From assembly GCA_964529305.1 (NCBI GenBank), contig CAZGUX010000230.1, positions 28,330 to 92,329 on the forward strand: a stretch of 64,000 nucleotides of DNA, given 5' to 3'. The DNA is from CAZGUX01 sp964529305 (lineage in GTDB: Bacteria > Acidobacteriota > Terriglobia > Bryobacterales > Bryobacteraceae). The notes under the pieces are model-generated. The model saw only the letters and a list, made by a program, of their open reading frames with translations, was not told the origin of the DNA and searched no databases. Positions 16,480 through 24,619 of the stretch are shown one piece after another. Every line of letters begins with the position of its first letter. The stretch's first letter is position 1. A program made the position numbers and the translations under genes.

Positions 16480-17404
16480 CGAAGTAGCCCTTGCGCGCCC
16501 GAACCCGCGCGTCCGGATTCCGCTTCAGCGCTTCCTGCGTCAACTCCACCTGAATCCTGCGAAACGAGCCGGGAGTCCCTTGCGGAGCCGCGTACTGCAG
16601 GCTGTACCGCGTCCGCATCCGTTCCAGCATCGGCCCGAAGGTCTCGCCCGCCTTCGCCGCCACCGCTTCTCCGCCCGTCGACTCCGCGATGCCGAAGACG
16701 TTGGGCGCGGTGAAATCCGGGTTGACGATCCGCCGGGGCTCGGCCGGTTTCCGGTTGCGCACCACCAGGGCATTCAGCACCGTATCGGCGGCGAAGAACT
16801 TCGCGATCACGGCGTCGTCCGGGCTTTGGTATTGCAGTCCCTCGTTATCGGTCAGGATCAGCACCGCCCTCCGCGCCCGCACGGGCTGCTTCTCCATGAA
16901 CTCGGCCGCGGCAAGCAGCGCCGGGTTGATCAGGGATCCGGCGCCCAGCCTCTGCTCGTCCATCGCCTGCCGAATTCCGGTCTGGATCGTGCCGAACTGC
17001 GAGGTCAGTTCCTGCCGCAAGTCCGCCCGGCGCGCGAACAGCATCACGCCCACCTGGTCCTTCGGTTGCAGCGCCTTCAACGCACTCGCCGCGGACGCAG
17101 CCATCTCTTCGAGCGACCTCCGCATGCTCCCGCTGACATCGAGGAGCAGCAGGACATCCAACGGGTCGGACTCCCTGCCGAAATACGCGACCGGCTGGGC
17201 CGCGCCTTCGTCCAGCACCCGAAAATCGTCCTTAGTGAAGCCGGCGAGCACGCTGCCGTTCTTGCCCACCACCTGCACGTCCACCCTCACCAGGGCGACA
17301 TCGGAACGGAAGACCGGCGTTTCCCCCTCCTGCGCCGACGGCGTCGACTGGGTCTGCTGACCGGTCGCCGCGCCCGCGAGTAGTAGCATGAGGACGGGAA
17401 GCAT
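16469..17404 (-). CDS. secreted VWFA-related domain protein
   Basis: A 311-residue protein. A signal peptide (LPVLMLLLAGAATG) is followed by a beta segment (FRSDVALVRVDVQVVG) and FTKDDFRVLDEG, typical of acidobacterial VWFA-related proteins. The von Willebrand A domain then begins with an intact metal-ion site, DVSGSM, plus TDN further on. These domains mediate metal-dependent protein contact outside the cell; no partner is evident. The start at ATG 17404 overlaps the selB start codon on the other strand. There is no Shine-Dalgarno sequence, but GATAAT lies 7 bases upstream. The C-terminus overlaps the RES toxin gene end by 11 bases. Confidence 0.8.
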   Translation of the reverse strand: MLPVLMLLLAGAATGQQTQSTPSAQEGETPVFRSDVALVRVDVQVVGKNGSVLAGFTKDDFRVLDEGAAQPVAYFGRESDPLDVLLLLDVSGSMRRSLEEMAASAASALKALQPKDQVGVMLFARRADLRQELTSQFGTIQTGIRQAMDEQRLGAGSLINPALLAAAEFMEKQPVRARRAVLILTDNEGLQYQSPDDAVIAKFFAADTVLNALVVRNRKPAEPRRIVNPDFTAPNVFGIAESTGGEAVAAKAGETFGPMLERMRTRYSLQYAAPQGTPGSFRRIQVELTQEALKRNPDARVRARKGYFVKP

Positions 17405-17417
17405 GAAACACATTATC
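17402..17417 (-). promoter_or_regulatory. leaderless promoter of the VWA gene inside selB
   Basis: On the minus strand GATAAT (17417-17412) ends 7 bases before the ATG at 17404. The two divergent start codons overlap as CATG at 17402-17405. The box therefore sits in codons 4-5 of selB. For selB itself GAGG and GGGAAG lie just upstream of its ATG at 17403, so only one of the pair looks leaderless. Confidence 0.55.
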
Positions 17418-19274
17418 GCCGGGACCGCCGGGCACATCGACCATGGCAAGAGCGCGTTGGTTCTCGCGCTGACCGGCATCGATCCCGACCGTCTGGACGA
17501 AGAGAAGCGCCGCGGCATCACGATCGACATCGGTTTCGCTCACCTGCAACTGACGCCGGAGATCCGCATCGGTTTCGTCGATGTTCCCGGCCACGAGCGA
17601 TTCGTCAAGAACATGCTGGCCGGCGTGGGTGGCATCGACCTGTTGTTGTTCGTCATTGCCGCCGACGAGTCCATCAAGCCCCAAACGCGCGAGCATTTCC
17701 ACATCTGCCGCCTGCTGGGCATTCGCCGCGGAATCGTCGTTCTCACCAAGGCAGACCTGGTGGACCCTGACATCCTGGGCCTGGTTCGTCTCGAGGTGGA
17801 GGAATTCGTGGCCGGATCTTTCCTCGAGGGCGCGCCCATCGTGCCGGTCAGTGCCAAGACCGGGGAGGGGATGGATCGTCTGAAGCAGGAACTGGCACGG
17901 GCCGCGGCTGCCGAAACCGAAAAGGACGCGACTCGCTGGTTCCGTCTGCCGATCGACCGCGCCTTCACCATGCACGGATTCGGCACCGTGGTCACGGGCA
18001 CCCTGATTTCCGGTTCTGTCGCCAAGGACGACGAGGTGGAATTGCACCCCTTGGGCCGCCGCTTACGCGTCCGCGGCGTACAGGTCCACGGTAAGACGTC
18101 GGCTCGCGCCGTGGCGGGTCAACGAACCGCTCTCAATCTTACCGACATCGAGGCCGGCGAAGTTGCTCGTGGGATGACCCTCACTCGTCCGGGCCCCTTC
18201 TCCGATATCCGCTCGTTCGATGCGTGGATTGATCTGCTCGCGTCCTCGAAACCGTTGAAGCACCGGGCGCCGGTGCACCTGCATGCCGGCGCCGCCGAGA
18301 TCGAAGCGGAGATCCGTCTGTTTCGCGGACAGGCTGAAATCCAGCCCGGATCGGGAGCCTGGGCACGCGTGGTGCTCCGCGATCCGGCGCAACTGCTGCC
18401 GGGCGACCGCTTCATTCTCCGGCGTTTCTCACCCGTCATCACCATCGGCGGCGGCGTGGTCATTGACACGGCGCAGCGGCGTTACCGTGCCGTCGAAGAC
18501 ATCGCTCAGCGGCTGACCCTCTTGCGCGACGGCTTCATCGAACAGAGGTTGGCCCTGTTGGTCAGCGAGTCCCGGTTCGGCTGCTCGCAAGCCGAACTGA
18601 TCTCGCGCACGGGACTGACGGCGGCGGAACTGGATCAAGCTTCGTCGGCAAGGGCGTTTGCCCGCCTGCGCCAGCCCGAATTCTGGCTGATGGACGCCGC
18701 GTGGCTCCGTGCCCAGGCGGCCCGCCTGACCGGGAGGGTCGCGGCGTTTCACAAAGCCAACCCGCTCGTGCCGGGTATGCCCAGGCAGGACCTTCGGAGC
18801 AAAGAACTCGCGGGCGCGCCACCGTTTGTCTTGGATGCCATCCTGGACGCGGCGGAACAGGTGGCCGCGGCCGGAGACATCGTTCACCTCAAGACGCACC
18901 GGCTCGTGCTGAAGGAAGACGAGCAAAAAGCGCGCGAGGCCATCGAGCGCGCCTTTGCACAAGCGGGGCTCACGACGCCCCCCGTTCAGGAGGTCCTGGC
19001 CAAGTCGGGCGTCGAGCCTGGACGGGCGCGTTCGCTGCTCCAGATCCTGATCCGCGAGAAGCGGCTGTACAAGATCAGCGACGATCTGGTCTTTCACGAG
19101 AGCGCGATTGGCTCGTTGCGCGACCTCCTGGCGCTTCGAAAGGGGCAACGCTTCAGTGTTCCCCAGTTCAAGGACTGGACGGGAATCTCGCGCAAGTATG
19201 CGATCCCGCTACTGGAGTTCCTCGACCGCGAGCGCCTGACCCGCCGCGATGGCGACGCTCGGGTGGTGATCTAG
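17403..19274 (+). CDS. selB: selenocysteine-specific elongation factor SelB
   Basis: A 623-residue translation factor that brings selenocysteinyl-tRNA to UGA codons marked by a SECIS hairpin. The GTPase domain shows G1 GHIDHGKS (10-17), the Thr-containing switch GITIDIGFAH, G3 DVPGHE (60-65) and G4 TKAD (115-118). Two EF-Tu-like beta domains follow (HGFGTVVTGTL and the RPG block). The C-terminal 270 residues are the winged-helix array that reads the SECIS RNA, ending in KDWTGISRKYAIPLLEFLDR. ATG 17403 is preferred over 17388 because MKHIIAGTAG is the family start. No selA, selD or tRNA-Sec gene is visible in the window. Confidence 0.95.
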   Translation: MKHIIAGTAGHIDHGKSALVLALTGIDPDRLDEEKRRGITIDIGFAHLQLTPEIRIGFVDVPGHERFVKNMLAGVGGIDLLLFVIAADESIKPQTREHFHICRLLGIRRGIVVLTKADLVDPDILGLVRLEVEEFVAGSFLEGAPIVPVSAKTGEGMDRLKQELARAAAAETEKDATRWFRLPIDRAFTMHGFGTVVTGTLISGSVAKDDEVELHPLGRRLRVRGVQVHGKTSARAVAGQRTALNLTDIEAGEVARGMTLTRPGPFSDIRSFDAWIDLLASSKPLKHRAPVHLHAGAAEIEAEIRLFRGQAEIQPGSGAWARVVLRDPAQLLPGDRFILRRFSPVITIGGGVVIDTAQRRYRAVEDIAQRLTLLRDGFIEQRLALLVSESRFGCSQAELISRTGLTAAELDQASSARAFARLRQPEFWLMDAAWLRAQAARLTGRVAAFHKANPLVPGMPRQDLRSKELAGAPPFVLDAILDAAEQVAAAGDIVHLKTHRLVLKEDEQKAREAIERAFAQAGLTTPPVQEVLAKSGVEPGRARSLLQILIREKRLYKISDDLVFHESAIGSLRDLLALRKGQRFSVPQFKDWTGISRKYAIPLLEFLDRERLTRRDGDARVVI

Positions 19275-19301
19275 CGGCCTCCTGCCCACGGGGTGAGAGC
19301 G

Positions 19302-19307
19302 ACTATG
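19302..19307 (+). promoter_or_regulatory. candidate -10 box for the GH42-like gene
   Basis: TATGCT at 19302-19307 lies 39 bases before the TTG start at 19347. The predicted leader contains AAAGGA about nine bases before that start. This contrasts with the leaderless arrangement elsewhere in the window. Confidence 0.4.
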
Positions 19308-19346
19308 CTGGACGTGTCGCTCCACATCGCGAAAGGAACACCAACG

Positions 19347-21509
19347 TTGAACCTGAGTCGCAGAACCTTCCTCGCCTTGTCCGGTTCTACCCTGGCCGCG
19401 GCCCCGGAATCCAAAGCCGCCGCGCCGCACTTCACCGAACGCGAGTTCCTGCTGGGGACCGAGTACTACCGCGCACCCATGCCGCCTCAGGAATTCTGGG
19501 ACGCCGACTTCGCCGCCATCCGGCGCACCGGCATGCGGATCGTCCGGACCTTCTCCTACTGGAATTGGATCGAGCCCGCGCCCGGACGCTACGAACTGGA
19601 CGACTTCGACCGCCTCTTCGAGACCGCGCGCAAACACGACCTGCTGCTCTGGTTCGACCTGACCCTGGCCACCCACGGAGCCGCGCCGGAGTGGATGATG
19701 AAGAAGCACCCGGACATGCGCGTGGTGTCCGATCTGGGCGAGGTGGCTCTGCCCGCGCCTGGCAACGCCATGCCGCAAGGCCGGCTCTACCACTGCTACG
19801 ACCATCCGAAGTGGGCCGAATATGGCGAGGGACTGATTCGCGCGGTGGTGGGCCGCTACAAGGACGCGCCCAATCTGCTGATGTGGAATGTGTGGGACGG
19901 CGTCGCGCCCGGGCATCTTCACGCCGGCGCCCGCTTCGCCAATGGCTGCTATTGCGAACACAGCCTCGCGGCCTACCGCAAGTGGCTCCAGCGGCAATAC
20001 ACGCTGGACCAGTTGAATCGCCGCCTCGACCGCCGCTATCGCGACTGGGCGCTGGTGGAACCGCCGCGCACCAACGCCAATCCCGCCGAAGCGCTTCTCT
20101 GGCGCACCTTCCAGTACGAAGATCTCCGCGACAAGGTGAAGTGGCAGGTGGATCTCGTCCGCGGCATCGACAGCCGGCACGAACTGCGCGGCCACGGAGC
20201 GCACTTTCCACGCTACTGGGACGAGAAATCCGCCGCCGAATTGGATTCCTGGGGATATTCAGCGCCTACCAGCGGAACCCTGACGGGCGACGACCCGTAT
20301 CGCTTCAGCAACATGTTTCTCGCTTCCAGTTGGTCGCGCAGCGTCGGCAAAGGTGGCCGCTGGTGGTACGAAGAAATCTACGCCGGCATGAATCCGGGGT
20401 CGCTGAAATACAAGAAACAGACGACGCCGGAGGAGATCTCGCTGCACGTCTGGCTGGCCGTGGCGGCCGGCGCGAGCGGGGCGTTGTTCTGGCAATACCG
20501 GCCGGAGTACCTGGCCTTCGAGGCGCCCGGGCTCAACCTGGTCAGCGCTTCCGGCGCTGCGCTGCCCCGATTGAAGGCCGTCGAGCAGGCCGCCCGCGAC
20601 CTCGAGCGAGTCAAGCCGCATCTGCCCCTCTCGATCCCAAAGGCCGAGGTCGCGGTCGTGTATCACGACAAAAGCGGAATGCTGCACGAGTTCGCCTCCG
20701 CCCCCGAAGAGTACCTGGCGGTCGTACGCTCCGCCTACCGCACCATCTGGCGGCAGAACATTCCGGTGGATTTGATCACCCCAGCGATGGATTGGAACGC
20801 GTACAAGATGGTCTGTCTGCCGGGCGCCTTGCTGCTGGATGAGCCCCTGATCGCCAAGGTCCGCGCGATCCTCCAATCCGGCCGGGGTCCCCGGATCGTG
20901 GCCGACGGTCTGCTCGGCCTGCACGCGCCGAACGGGCGCTTCAGCTATAACCCCCCGGAGGGCCTGACGGACCTGTTGGGCGTCAAAACCCTCGACTACA
21001 CTCGGCTGACTGCCGCCGACCTGGCCGGCGACGGCGGACGTCTGCGCACTGAGAATGGCCTGCTCGAGTTGAGCGGCGAAAGCAACTACGTCGGGCTGGA
21101 CGTCTCGGCTCCGGCGCGGCCCGTGGCCTGGTATCGCGACCAGGTGGTCGGCGTCGAGACACCGGGACGCCGTTTCATCTGGCTGACGCTCTCGTTGGCG
21201 ACCGCATTCAGTGAAGCCACACGCGAGCGGTTCATCGCCCCGCTCCTCGAGTCGTTCGGCATTCGGCCTCCGGTGCGGACCGGCGGCGATCCCATCATCC
21301 TGCAGCAAGCGCGTTCCAAGTCCGGAGGATGGCTGCTGTTCCTGTTCAACCTCGAGTCCAGGGCCGCCAAAGTAGAGCTGGCGCCTTCGTGGAAATTTTC
21401 GAGTGCTCGCGATCTGGTGGACGATCGGGCGATCGCGGTTCATGCCGGGCGCTTCACCGTGGAATTGCGTTCAGGCGAGGTGAAGGCGGTCTTGTGCGGG
21501 GAAGCCTAG
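19347..21509 (+). CDS. Tat-exported GH42-like (beta-galactosidase family) protein
   Basis: A 720-residue protein. TTG at 19347 is chosen because LNLSRRTFLALSGSTLAAAP is a Tat signal and AAAGGA lies upstream. The catalytic TIM barrel of glycoside hydrolase family 42 runs to about residue 370 (FLLGTEYYRAPMP, YWNWIEPAPGRYELDDFDRL). A beta-amylase-like second domain (VAVVYHDKSG onward) and a small C-terminal beta domain follow. The expected acid/base segment reads WNVWDG at residues 180-185, with no Glu, while GCYCEHSLAAYRKWL downstream is normal. The likely nucleophile region is WWYEEIYAG. It may be an altered or non-catalytic member. Cleavage of a galactoside is only inferred. Confidence 0.75.
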   Translation: MNLSRRTFLALSGSTLAAAPESKAAAPHFTEREFLLGTEYYRAPMPPQEFWDADFAAIRRTGMRIVRTFSYWNWIEPAPGRYELDDFDRLFETARKHDLLLWFDLTLATHGAAPEWMMKKHPDMRVVSDLGEVALPAPGNAMPQGRLYHCYDHPKWAEYGEGLIRAVVGRYKDAPNLLMWNVWDGVAPGHLHAGARFANGCYCEHSLAAYRKWLQRQYTLDQLNRRLDRRYRDWALVEPPRTNANPAEALLWRTFQYEDLRDKVKWQVDLVRGIDSRHELRGHGAHFPRYWDEKSAAELDSWGYSAPTSGTLTGDDPYRFSNMFLASSWSRSVGKGGRWWYEEIYAGMNPGSLKYKKQTTPEEISLHVWLAVAAGASGALFWQYRPEYLAFEAPGLNLVSASGAALPRLKAVEQAARDLERVKPHLPLSIPKAEVAVVYHDKSGMLHEFASAPEEYLAVVRSAYRTIWRQNIPVDLITPAMDWNAYKMVCLPGALLLDEPLIAKVRAILQSGRGPRIVADGLLGLHAPNGRFSYNPPEGLTDLLGVKTLDYTRLTAADLAGDGGRLRTENGLLELSGESNYVGLDVSAPARPVAWYRDQVVGVETPGRRFIWLTLSLATAFSEATRERFIAPLLESFGIRPPVRTGGDPIILQQARSKSGGWLLFLFNLESRAAKVELAPSWKFSSARDLVDDRAIAVHAGRFTVELRSGEVKAVLCGEA

Positions 21510-21517
21510 GCGATGGT

Positions 21518-21641
21518 TCCGAACCGCGGGTGTAAACCCGCGGGTTTTTTTGGAGCCGCGACCATTAAACCCGCGGGTGCTCTGAAGGCGGATGTGAATG
21601 AAAGCCCAACGCAACCCGCGGGTTTACACCCGCGGTTCGGA
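21518..21641. repeat. perfect 29-bp inverted repeat element
   Basis: Arms at 21518-21546 and 21613-21641 are exact reverse complements over 29 bases. The 66-base interior contains a second copy of TAAACCCGCGGGT (21566-21578; first at 21533-21545). A shortened relative lies at 40629-40656. The element sits between convergent gene ends. This looks like a dispersed palindromic repeat that also provides transcription termination. Confidence 0.75.
21524..21551 (+). terminator. intrinsic terminator of the GH42-like gene
   Basis: CCGCGGGT-GTAA-ACCCGCGG (21524-21543) is an 8-bp GC-rich stem closed by a GNRA-type tetraloop. It is followed by G and seven T (21545-21551) and starts 15 bases after the stop codon. 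It is formed by the left arm of the 29-bp inverted repeat. The right arm gives the same hairpin on the minus strand but without the T-run. Confidence 0.85.
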
Positions 21642-21670
21642 GAGATGATGCGCCGCGACTTAGGGCTAGG

Positions 21671-23155
21671 TCAGGCATCCCTCGGCCGTAGGAACCACTC
21701 GGTCGCCTCGAACGAGTCCAGCCCGCCCGGCAACTGGCCGGCCTCTGGGTGCGTCGCGGTGTAGCGGGCCAAGAGTTTTTTCGATAGCTCACCGACCACC
21801 TCCGGATGCCGCGACGACACATCGTGAAACTCGCCGGGATCCTGGTCGAGATCGTACAGACGGACATACCGGCCCGGAGTCGGGTTGTCGGTCAGGTAGC
21901 CTTCGGTACGCTTCCGCTTGCCCGAGCAATGGATCAGCTTCCAACGCGCCGTGCGAACGAAGGCTTCTTCGTTCTCCAGGTACTGGCTGAAGATATGGTC
22001 GCGCGGCCTCACCGGTCGGCGGCCTTCCGTATACGGGCGAAGGCTGGCGCCGTGCATCACGGGCAGCGGTTCCACTCCCAACAGGTCGAGAATCGTCGGC
22101 GCCACGTCGACCGATTCGGTAAAGTCGCGAACCACTCCACGGCGCACGCGGCCCGGCCACCGGACGATCAACGGTACTCGCAGCGCCGGATCGTAGCCGC
22201 AATGCTTCTCGAAGCGGCCGTGCTGGCCCAGGCAATATCCGTGGTCGGCGAGGTAGACCACCAGCGTGTCGTTCTCCAGATCGAGCTTCCGCAATTGGTC
22301 GAGCACGCGGCCGAGGTTCCTGTCGAGGAAGGCCACCGATGTGTAGTACGCCGCAGCGATACCCTGTTTTTCCGTGGGCGTCAGGTCGCGAAAGATGATC
22401 GGAATCTGCGGCGGATCTTCAGGGCCCACCCGCGGCACAGGAAACCGCGCCGCATCGAACCGGTCCCGATCTTCATAGGGAAAGTCGTACGGCGAATGCG
22501 GTTCCATGAAACTGACCCACAAGGCGAACGGATCATCCCGATGTTCGCGAAGAAACCGGCATGCCTGCTCGGCGATGTACGTGCCCTTCATATCGGCTTC
22601 GTACCGCGGGTACGGCAGTTTCTCCGCGTTCAGCCAGATGCGCGCCGGGTCCTTGAACGGCCTCCACTCCGGCTTGGACTTCGTCCCGGCGGGAAGAGCT
22701 TTCAGCGGGACCTCCCCGGCCCATCTGCGCTGCACCTCGTCCTCGGTCATCACCAGGCGGAATCCGTGCAGGCCGGCCCTGGCCTTCTGGTTGAAGTGCA
22801 TCTTGCCGATGACCCCGGTGTCGTAGCCGGCCTGACCAAGCTGTTTCGCCAGTGTCGGCCTGGCTTCGGACAAAGGCGTGCGCAACACGGTGACGCCCGC
22901 GGCGGACGGCATCAGGCCGGTGAAGAAGGATTGCCGCGAGGGCGTACAGACCGGCGCATTGCAGTAGTGGGCGGCAAAACGTGTGCCTTCAGCGGCCAGG
23001 CGGTCGAGGCCGGGAGTTCGCGCCAGGTGGTTTCCGTCCGCGCCCAATACGTACCCCGCGTGATCGTCGGAAATCAGAAACAGGAGGTTGGGCTTCCGTC
23101 CCTTTGCGGCCGCGGCCCCGGCGGCCGACATCATCCAACTGCGGCGGCTCTGCAT
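21671..23155 (-). CDS. Cys-type sulfatase (arylsulfatase A-like)
   Basis: A 494-residue sulfatase of the alkaline phosphatase superfamily. Metal-binding Asp30 and Asp31 lie in LLFLISDDHAG. The formylglycine precursor is Cys70 in the canonical CTPSR motif, so an anaerobic-type or FGE maturase is needed; none is in the window. Further landmarks are GKMHFN, SFMEPHSPY, VVYLADHGYCLGQHG and KHCGYDPALRVPLIVRWPGR. The N-terminus (SRRSWMMSAAGAAAA) is a short twin-arginine-like signal, suggesting export. The ATG at 23155 has AGGGAGG upstream. Probable role: removing sulfate esters from polysaccharides, in line with neighbouring glycosidases. Confidence 0.9.
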   Translation of the reverse strand: MQSRRSWMMSAAGAAAAKGRKPNLLFLISDDHAGYVLGADGNHLARTPGLDRLAAEGTRFAAHYCNAPVCTPSRQSFFTGLMPSAAGVTVLRTPLSEARPTLAKQLGQAGYDTGVIGKMHFNQKARAGLHGFRLVMTEDEVQRRWAGEVPLKALPAGTKSKPEWRPFKDPARIWLNAEKLPYPRYEADMKGTYIAEQACRFLREHRDDPFALWVSFMEPHSPYDFPYEDRDRFDAARFPVPRVGPEDPPQIPIIFRDLTPTEKQGIAAAYYTSVAFLDRNLGRVLDQLRKLDLENDTLVVYLADHGYCLGQHGRFEKHCGYDPALRVPLIVRWPGRVRRGVVRDFTESVDVAPTILDLLGVEPLPVMHGASLRPYTEGRRPVRPRDHIFSQYLENEEAFVRTARWKLIHCSGKRKRTEGYLTDNPTPGRYVRLYDLDQDPGEFHDVSSRHPEVVGELSKKLLARYTATHPEAGQLPGGLDSFEATEWFLRPRDA

Positions 23156-23175
23156 GTTCCTCCCTGGCTCGATGG

Positions 23176-23181
23176 TACACT
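23176..23181 (+). promoter_or_regulatory. leaderless-type -10 box for the 80-residue gene
   Basis: TACACT at 23176-23181 ends 8 bases before the ATG at 23190. No Shine-Dalgarno sequence is present between them. Only 34 bases separate this gene from the divergent sulfatase start. Confidence 0.55.
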
Positions 23182-23189
23182 GCGCCTGA

Positions 23190-23432
23190 ATGGCTATCGC
23201 CGGGAAGGATGTTACCCGCTTGATGGGACGACCTATCGAATCGCTGTCGATCACCGAGCGCAGGCAGGCGGCTGGACAGTTTGCGGCGTTGGAGATCTAC
23301 ACGCCCCAGACTCTGCCCTTGCGCCGGATCGAAGCAATCGGCGAATCCGCCCAGGAGTGCGTTCGCCAACTCACCGGACGTGGGCTCGATCCGTCCCAGT
23401 TCGAGTTTGTGCTCATCCGCCCCGCCTACTAA
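23190..23432 (+). CDS. conserved-looking 80-residue protein of unknown function
   Basis: A small soluble protein with no signal peptide, membrane span, cysteine pair or known motif. The sequence is of normal complexity (SLSITERRQAAGQFAALEIY, then RRIEAIGESAQECVRQL), predicted as two or three helices with an extended C-terminus ending QFEFVLIRPAY. Codon usage resembles its neighbours and the gene has its own -10 box at leaderless spacing, which argues that it is real. It is divergent from the sulfatase and convergent with the membrane protein at 23481. I do not recognise a family, so no function is proposed. Confidence 0.65.
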   Translation: MAIAGKDVTRLMGRPIESLSITERRQAAGQFAALEIYTPQTLPLRRIEAIGESAQECVRQLTGRGLDPSQFEFVLIRPAY

Positions 23433-23461
23433 CGGCTCGATCCGAGCCCCGGCCTCGACCT

Positions 23462-23473
23462 GGCGGATCCGCC
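23462..23473. terminator. palindromic hairpin between convergent genes
   Basis: GGCGGATCCGCC is a perfect 12-base palindrome followed by TTCTCTC on the plus strand. A second small stem, GGCTCG-ATC-CGAGCC, lies at 23434-23448 just after the 80-residue gene. Together they probably terminate that gene and shield the convergent one at 23481. Confidence 0.45.
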
Positions 23474-23480
23474 TTCTCTC

Positions 23481-24500
23481 TCAGTCCGACGTCGCGCCGA
23501 GGCGCGACTCCACGCTGACGCGGGCCCGCTGCCGGATCTCATCCAGCTTCAAACCGGTAAGCGCGACCGCAACGAACCCTCCGATCAACAGGGGCAGGGT
23601 CAGAACTCCGAACATCATCAGGGAGAAGCCCGCCGCGGTGGACTTCGGCACGCCGAACAGCCCCAGCCCCAGAACGACCAGGAACTGGTACAGGCCGGCG
23701 TTGCCCGGCGCATTGGGGATGACGGTTCCGACGCGCAGGATGACGTACACCGTGAAGGGCGCCCACATTGGCAGATCGAGTCCGTATCCCTGGATCAGCG
23801 CCCAAATAGGAACCAGTTGCAACGCGGCATACACCAGGCTCGCGCCCGCGGTGGCGATGACCGTCCGCGGATTCCCCATCGCGTGAATGCCGTCCACCAG
23901 ATGGTGCAGATAGTGGAGCCAGCGGTTCTCCTTGACCATCGCGTGTGCGTGCTGCCTCCGCAGCCCGACGAACACCAGGACGCCAAGAAGGGCAATCACC
24001 ACGATGCCCATCAGTCGCCCCGCGTCCACTACGTATCCCGGCAACTCCTGAAATAGCGTGAGCAGAAGCAGGCAGACGAACAGCCACACGCCGTCCAGCA
24101 CCCGTTCAATCGCCACCGAGGAAATCGCCAGACCTACGGGAATGTGGTTCCAATGCGCGAGCAAGTAGCATCGGATGATTTCCCCGGTGCGGAGCGGCAG
24201 AATCTCGTTGGCGTAGAGGCCGATGTACACCGCCTGCACCGTGCGCCACAACCTGGTCTTGACCACGGGCCGCAACAGGATCTGCCACCGCCAGCCGTGG
24301 CACACATAGACGCTTAGATCGAAGATGACCGCAATCGTGACAAAACGCCAGTCCAACTCGCCAAAGTCTTTCAGCGTCTGGCGCCAGTCGAAGCCGTGAA
24401 ATACCCAGATCAGGCTGGCGATCGAAATTGAATAGCCGAGCACCGGCAGCAGCCAGGACGGGGCCTTGGTTTTCTGGACGATGACCGGGGTCTGCTCCAT
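23481..24500 (-). CDS. LPG synthase TM-domain-like integral membrane protein
   Basis: A 339-residue protein with eight or so membrane spans, matching the UPF0104 / lysylphosphatidylglycerol synthase transmembrane family, whose members include lipid flippases. Landmarks are an EILPLRTGEIIRCYLL segment, the conserved SSVAIERVLDGVWL, and VIPNAPGNAGLYQFLVVLGLGLFG near the C-terminus. There is no aminoacyl-transferase domain, so it is not a complete MprF. Start is ATG at 24500; longer in-frame sequence upstream is not hydrophobic or conserved in style. An AT-rich stretch upstream contains TATGAT. It is divergent from fadN. A lipid-transport role is inferred from the fold only. Confidence 0.8.
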   Translation of the reverse strand: MEQTPVIVQKTKAPSWLLPVLGYSISIASLIWVFHGFDWRQTLKDFGELDWRFVTIAVIFDLSVYVCHGWRWQILLRPVVKTRLWRTVQAVYIGLYANEILPLRTGEIIRCYLLAHWNHIPVGLAISSVAIERVLDGVWLFVCLLLLTLFQELPGYVVDAGRLMGIVVIALLGVLVFVGLRRQHAHAMVKENRWLHYLHHLVDGIHAMGNPRTVIATAGASLVYAALQLVPIWALIQGYGLDLPMWAPFTVYVILRVGTVIPNAPGNAGLYQFLVVLGLGLFGVPKSTAAGFSLMMFGVLTLPLLIGGFVAVALTGLKLDEIRQRARVSVESRLGATSD

Positions 24501-24619
24501 GAAAGGCGGGTTCCTGCAGTTAATGAATATCCATATCATAACGCGGGGCCTACTCCCGCCCCGGCCCCGCAGGCTTACGCGAGACCTTCCGCGGTAAACT
24601 TGTGAGCGTTCCTTCTCGA

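Noticed and set aside
21518..21641. Insertion sequence or MITE with target-site duplication
   Set aside because: The arms are perfect, but I see no flanking direct target duplication, and the element lies at convergent gene ends where it works as a terminator. It is kept as a repeat only.
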